Assembly (NCBI GenBank): GCA_009760855.2
Contig: WPIO01000109.1
Location: 781,001 to 845,000 of the forward strand
Length of the DNA: 64,000 nucleotides
Origin: Cristatella mucedo
Lineage: Eukaryota; Bryozoa; Phylactolaemata; Cristatellidae
Direction of reading: 5' to 3'
In this document: positions 59,145 to 64,000 of the stretch, one piece after another
Layout: each line of letters opens with the position of its first letter
Position numbering within the stretch: the first letter of the stretch is position 1
Program-made: the position numbers and the translations under genes
Notes under the pieces: generated by a model
Seen by the model: only the letters and a program-made list of their open reading frames with translations
Databases searched by the model: none
Told to the model about the DNA's origin: nothing

Positions 59145-59320
59145 TGTGTCTGTGTGTGTGGGTGAGTGAGTGTGCTTCTACGTGTGTGCACGAAAGTGCA
59201 TCTGTGAGCGCATGGGCACACTCATACTCATGCTTACTCATACTCATGCATGTGGAGTGTTTGTGTGTGTGTGTGTGTGTGTGTCCCTGCGCGTGTGGGT
59301 GTGTGCATGTGCGTACTTAA
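59145..59320. repeat. (GT)n-rich microsatellite
   Basis: Imperfect TG/TGTG tract starting 13 bp after the exon border. Confidence 0.9.
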
Positions 59321-59624
59321 TTTTCTCTTGGCCGTGATCATTTTTTTAACGTCAATTGAATCATGGGTATCCTTAACTCGGGCAGGATGTCCCATATCGA
59401 AGGCATCATATTACGACGTAGATTACTTAGGCACCTTTCGTTATTGTGTCGTACATTTTCTTCCTCTAAATAAATAATGAACAAATATAGGATTTCAGTC
59501 TGTATGGTTTGAATGGAGACTCGAGTTATATTAACTTTTTAATATTGCTTTTGCCAGTGCTCTGCTGCTGCTGCCCTTGATCATGAGACCTTTCATTTTG
59601 AGCTCAGAAGTTAAAATGGGAAAC

Positions 59625-59720
59625 AAATAATAATAATAGCACACTTGATAGTGACCCTCGGAGAATTCAATCTCTATCTATGTGCTTTACTTTGCTGCGA
59701 AGGAAACAGGGTGCTAGAAT
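59625..59720 (-). repeat. LINE 3' end, diverged
   Basis: 'acacttgatagtgaccctcg' and 'tctctatctatgtgctttac' keep the hairpin order with mutations. Confidence 0.55.
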
Positions 59721-60829
59721 GACTCACCCCATATCACAAAAGTATTGTTTCATCAGGTATGGTGACGTCTGCATTAGTATCTCTCAGCACACTGAATATA
59801 CAAAATAACTCACCAAAATTATATTTTTATCGGCTCTTTTTTGTAATCTTTATTGATATCTTCTCTTTTCTTTGCTGCTGTTAATCACCTATCAGATATG
59901 TGTCGTCTTATTGACCTGGCAACCGTTGATAGAGTATTACTGTTAGCCGGTTCTGCCACTCAGCTAACAGTAACAGCTCTTCTAGAGTCGTATCGTGTAC
60001 TGAATCGGACCGCAACAGTACTCCAGTATCGCCCAATTGCTATGTTAATATAGTAGGACAAAGAAATAATTCGGCCAACTTGTGACAAACGCTGGCTGGA
60101 TTCAGCAGGAGACGTTGCGTTTACTTTCACTGTCGTCACTGTAACTCTCCGGCTGCCAGATGTAATCGTTCCCAAAAAGAGCCTTGAGAGTAGCAAGGAT
60201 TGTAGCATATCGAGTATACTCGATTGATATACTTGAGCCCTTCATAAGCTGGCTAATGCGATGCATAAGTCTGATGCTCGGAGAATTAAAGCAGTGTCAG
60301 ATTGCCACGCAGCTGCCATAGCATTAAACTGTTGGCTGCATGCAACCAGAGCTGTTCGTATTATCTTTAGAGTGAGTTATTCACGTCTTTTCTCAAATGT
60401 TTGTGCATGGAATAGAATAAAATGAATATATATAATGAAGATTGTATACAATAAATGAAAACAAAAATTATGAAAAAATGAATGAAAAATGAATACTTAA
60501 AATAAATTCAGGTAGAATAAATCTTGACCCGGCTGGTGCATCAAAATGTGATCGCAGACACCACCCCGCCTGCCCCGTCGTGCAGAGAATATGGTCGTGT
60601 GCACATCAACTGTGGTCGCCTTTGTGCTTCTGTGTAAGCAATGGCTCGTGCTGTGCTCCCCCTGAATGTGCAGTGGACACACCTCTGGAGCATCAGCACT
60701 CGTCTGCACTTATGACTGCGTTCTCAGGGCTTGCAGTTTTGCGGCTCAGCACCTTCGTACTGCCCGGAAGCTGAATAAAAATAAATATACTAGCAATTGT
60801 AATACGACATTTGTAATCTTAAGTCTAGG

Positions 60830-61450
60830 CACTTTACTTTACTGCTTGCTGGCCTACCGGCATGTTCAATCAGGTGCCTACAGCTGGTGCAAAGCTCTGC
60901 AGCTAGGCTTGTCTGTCGTGAGCTTCAAAGTTGCTATGTCACACCACTTCTCACCGTCCTGCACTGGCTCCCAGTCAAGCAACGGATCGACTTCAAGGTT
61001 TTGTCGCTCACTTTTAGGTCTCTTCATTCTTTGGCTCCAGCCTATCTCTCAGATCTACTCCCCCACTAGGCCAAGCATCGTACCACCTGGTTTTTCGGAA
61101 TCTAAGTGTTTGCAATACCTCGTACAAACCTCAAATCCTTTGGAGACCGTGCCTTTAGTTTGTATGCTCCCAAAGCCTTGAACTCCTGACTTGCTTCACG
61201 ACATCCCCTGACTTGACCAAATTTAAAAAGGACATAAAAACACACCTATTTATGACAGCATTTAGTGGGTTCCTGTGACCTGTCCTTGATGTGCTTATGC
61301 GTGCTGACACTGTGTATGCTGCCACTAACCATACTTGCATGCTGCCCTGTGCATGTCATCCCTAACCACGTTATGGGTGTTGTTTATCAAGCATGATACC
61401 ACTCACCATTCGATCGTGTTTGCATTGTATAAAGTGTATTATTATTATTA
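60830..61450 (+). mobile_element. CR1/L2-like LINE 3' fragment, broken
   Basis: Frames give LHWLPVKQRIDFKVLSLTFR and SLAPAYLSDLLPH with stops and a frame change, then the 3' UTR and a short ATT tail near 61440. Confidence 0.8.
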
Positions 61451-61454
61451 CGTA

Positions 61455-62130
61455 TGCTGGAAAGCAAGAATGTAAATTGGTTAGTGATAGCATCCACACT
61501 TGTCAGCACGGATAAGGAAGTGCACCTAGTACAATGAACATGGACATTAAGAAAAGTTGTAGGAAACGGTTTGTTTTTTAGCTTCTTTTAAAAATCGACA
61601 AGTCAGGAGGTGTGGTGACGTCAGTCTATAGTTTCTTCCTGACTTTAGGAACACGAAGGCTGAATTTATGGCTACCAAAGGTTTTGAAATTGGGAGTCAT
61701 AGCTTAATTCAAGGAGTCAGAAGAGTTGGTGTTACGATGCAAAGCATAAATAGGCAGTATTTTGATAGGTAGGCCTCAGCAAGAGAATGAAATTACTTAA
61801 AAAAGGAGTGACAGAACCTTTACATTGATATGGTGCTGAACGGGTTGCCAGTCCAGGGGTGAGAAGTGGGGGCGGTGCTCATGCTGCACTTGCAATGTTT
61901 ACGACAGGCAAGCCTAGGTGCAGAGTTTTACACTATGTGTGAGCATTTTGTTGCTCAGGCAGTAAGACTGTGACAATAAGTAAGATAATAAGTAAGACAT
62001 GCAAGCAGTGAGATATAAAAGTAAAAACAAGGTATCATTGATGCCTGGATCAGCTTGGTTGGGATATCCCTGTCGAAGCTGGCCTGAGTTTTTCAATGTT
62101 GCCTAGCCTAAGTTGGTGCCATGCAGTTAG
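61455..62130 (-). mobile_element. Diverged LINE fragment
   Basis: The order of 3' UTR and RT-end words on the minus strand matches the family, including the stretch 'gacaggcaagcctaggtgc', but frames are broken throughout. Confidence 0.6.
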
Positions 62131-62819
62131 AGCAAACAGTGTTACAGATTTGATCTTGATTTTGTAAAACTTTGCCTGGGAACATGCCGCCCAGTTTGTG
62201 CGAGCATGCTTCTGAAGATACGCTGGCCGAGCCCATTTTGAGGTTTTACAGCGACTCATCACCGGCATGCAAAAGTCGTTCCACTTTGTCGTCGGCCTCG
62301 GGCTGCCTAGCTGTGTTGGGCCTCCATTTCATCTTTGCACTCGCTGCTTCCTCTGATTGGTGCTACCCCGTCTGCGCCCGAATCCTACCGGTTCTTGTCC
62401 TTCGATTGAGGCTCATTTCCTGCCAGTTCCCTTTCTTCGTGCCGTCGTCCGCCGTGACTTTTTATCTGGACTTGACTTGGTGGGACTCTAAGCTAATGCA
62501 AGAGTGATGCAACGCCGGCCTTCCGTTGTTAGGCAGTGGGAAGTCCTCGGCTAACCCCTGAAGAGAGCAGCTTGCAGACGTTTCTTTACAAAGCTCGTCT
62601 TGAGCCAGCAACTGAAATGGTGTCAGCATGCCAATGCCCAGAACCCCCACGTTCTGGTTGCTCAAAATCCCTAGAAATTGTGCGGTTTTTGCGGGTTTGA
62701 AACTGAGACATTGCGCTCGCTACAAATTACAGCAGCTCCATTTTGACTGCGCCTGTCACGGCTCTGCTTAGCAGGTGGGTACTTGGTTAGTTCTACTGTC
62801 CGGTTGACTCGTGGTCCCC

Positions 62820-62985
62820 TTAGTGTTAGTCTAGGGGTAAGACGCTGGCTCTTCATGACCCAGGTCGTGGGTTCAAATTCTGATGCTGTCAATTCTGTAT
62901 TGCTCACTGCAAGCGGCTGTGATAGCCGACAAAGTCCTTCTGGCGCTATACAAAATGAGGTTGCCTGATCGCCCAACCTTTTGTA
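62820..62985 (+). repeat. tRNA-derived SINE, family A
   Basis: A-box-like 'agtctaggggtaagacgc', B box 'gtgggttcaaattctgatg', body 'gctcactgcaagcggctg', end 'tacaaaatgaggttgcc'. Confidence 0.75.
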
Positions 62986-63822
62986 ATGTGTACTATTTGT
63001 TCTTTTTTAGTGGATGCATGCCACCTATGGGAGTGGGGTGAATGATTGTTTATAGCTCGACTGGAATCATGTGCACGTTGATAGACTTTCCTGTCATTTG
63101 AAAGAATCGCACGTGCTTGTGCTGTGGCTACCCAGTAGCTGCCGTGTCCAGAATGCCGTTGACAGTTATGCTCTTTATGGAAATGCTTGCTCGTTATGGA
63201 GCTCAGGCGGAAGTGCCCTTTCCCCCTGCCTTGTTGTCTCAGCAGTCTTCTGCTTCCGCGCCAATGGTGGCGGCTGCAGTTGCTGCTACCTTCGAAACTG
63301 GCGAGGAGGCCGAAATAGCTACTCCGCTCTTTTCTTCATCGTCTCGAGCTGGGCTGCTGTGCTCGGAACCTTCACAAAAAATTGCATCCACGGAGCTGCT
63401 TTTGAGCTGCTGCTTTTGCACCAAGAACTACCCGAGTAAAGATTCTCATTGGCTGTATCTCGCAGCTTTCGCCCACCTTCTTTCCTCGCTGAAGGCCTGC
63501 CTGGAAGTCTCGAGAATGCACTCGAGAATAGGGCTCCAGCAGTCAGACTGACAGTGCCTCGCGCGAGAAACCAATCGTTTTAGCATTCGAGGTAGGGTTT
63601 CCCGTTCGATTGAAGTGTACCTGTGGCAATGTGCGAGTGGCAAATGGTGCCTTTTTGGACCTCCGTCGGCGCTCAGTGCTTGGCTGGCGTGCGCGGGTAT
63701 GCAGCCTCGCACGTGTAGCTCCTTTTTCCGCCTTCACTAGTAGTGCAAGCCCCTGTCTGCTCTGTGCTCGTTCTCTGTGCTCGTTCGTGGCCGCAGAGTT
63801 CTCAGTTCTGCTCCGCTTTCAG

Positions 63823-63936
63823 GTGCAGTACATCGACCTGCGCGACCGCTTTGCTGGCGATATTCTAACGGTGGACATCATGCTCAAGCTTATAGGATGG
63901 ATACATCCGAAATTCGACTTTGGATGGGTGCTCAAG
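63823..63936 (+). CDS. ADCK5: ADCK5 exon: post-VAVK helix
   Basis: 38-codon phase 0 exon with acceptor CTCCGCTTTCAG and donor AAG|GTCAGC. It reads [38 protein letters not shown]. 'VQYxDLRDRFxGDhxThxhhLxLhxxhHPxFxFxWVL' is highly specific for ADCK5/ADCK1. The catalytic loop and DFG-like region lie beyond the window. Confidence 0.9.
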
Positions 63937-64000
63937 GTCAGCCATTGCTGACCGCTGCCGCTGGGGGGGGGGGGGGCTTACTGGCCGTGCTGTCTTCATC

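Larger units (their letters stand above)
59133..63822. other. Large ADCK5 intron
   Basis: About 4.7 kb with a GT microsatellite (59145-59320) and LINE pieces (59625-59720, 60830-61450, 61455-62130) and a SINE (62820-62985). No supported exon. Confidence 0.6.

Overview
The window is eukaryotic and reads as invertebrate animal DNA. Coding sequence is broken into short exons with GT-AG borders and matching codon phases, introns are long, and the spaces between exons are packed with decayed CR1/L2-like LINE ends, tRNA-derived SINEs and microsatellites. The protein modules (WSC, F5/8 type C, pentraxin/LamG, EB-like, ADCK5 kinase) are all animal-type. I cannot name the species; a marine invertebrate or early-branching animal is a guess. 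All exon calls were made by eye from splice signals, phase and protein pattern; no search was run.

Region 1 (about 1.9-31.7 kb, + strand) holds the main gene. At least 16 exons read in one consistent phase and predict a large single-pass membrane protein. In order: WSC; a short Cys exon; F5/8 type C (discoidin); second WSC; pentraxin-like domain over two exons; second F5/8 type C domain; Cys-rich and EB-like segment; a Ser/Thr/Ala-rich mucin-like stalk of about 370 residues; one transmembrane helix; and a basic tail of about 27 residues. Its 5' end lies upstream or was not recognised. I know no named family with this domain order.

Region 2 (31.2-44.8 kb, - strand) holds a candidate four-exon gene for a small type I membrane protein: signal peptide, one helix, short tail, with a poly(A) signal overlapping the stop. 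Its last exon lies inside the last intron of the region 1 gene. CpG-rich DNA at 31.7-32.5, 33.1-33.7 and 44.6-45.5 kb may contain promoters.

Region 3 (39.9-52 kb, + strand) holds at least five phase-compatible exons of an unrecognised protein with an extracellular look (N-glycosylation sequons and Cys pairs), antisense to the region 2 gene.

Region 4 (53.8-63.9 kb, + strand) holds five exons of ADCK5, an aarF/UbiB-type atypical kinase. They run from a possible mitochondrial-type N-terminus through the membrane segment, the KxGQ motif, the Ala-rich loop and the VAVK lysine. The gene continues past the window.

Repeats: one LINE family ends in a conserved hairpin (TAAAGCGCC paired with GGCGCTTTA, with a nested AGAGA/TCTCT stem) and an ATT-type tail. 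One of two tRNA-derived SINE families carries the same 3' end. Also present are a second LINE clade with a YADD motif, two intronic minisatellites at matching places in the two discoidin domains, long CT and GA tracts on opposite sides of the stalk exon, a possible solo LTR with 163-bp repeats, and a perfect 31-bp inverted repeat.
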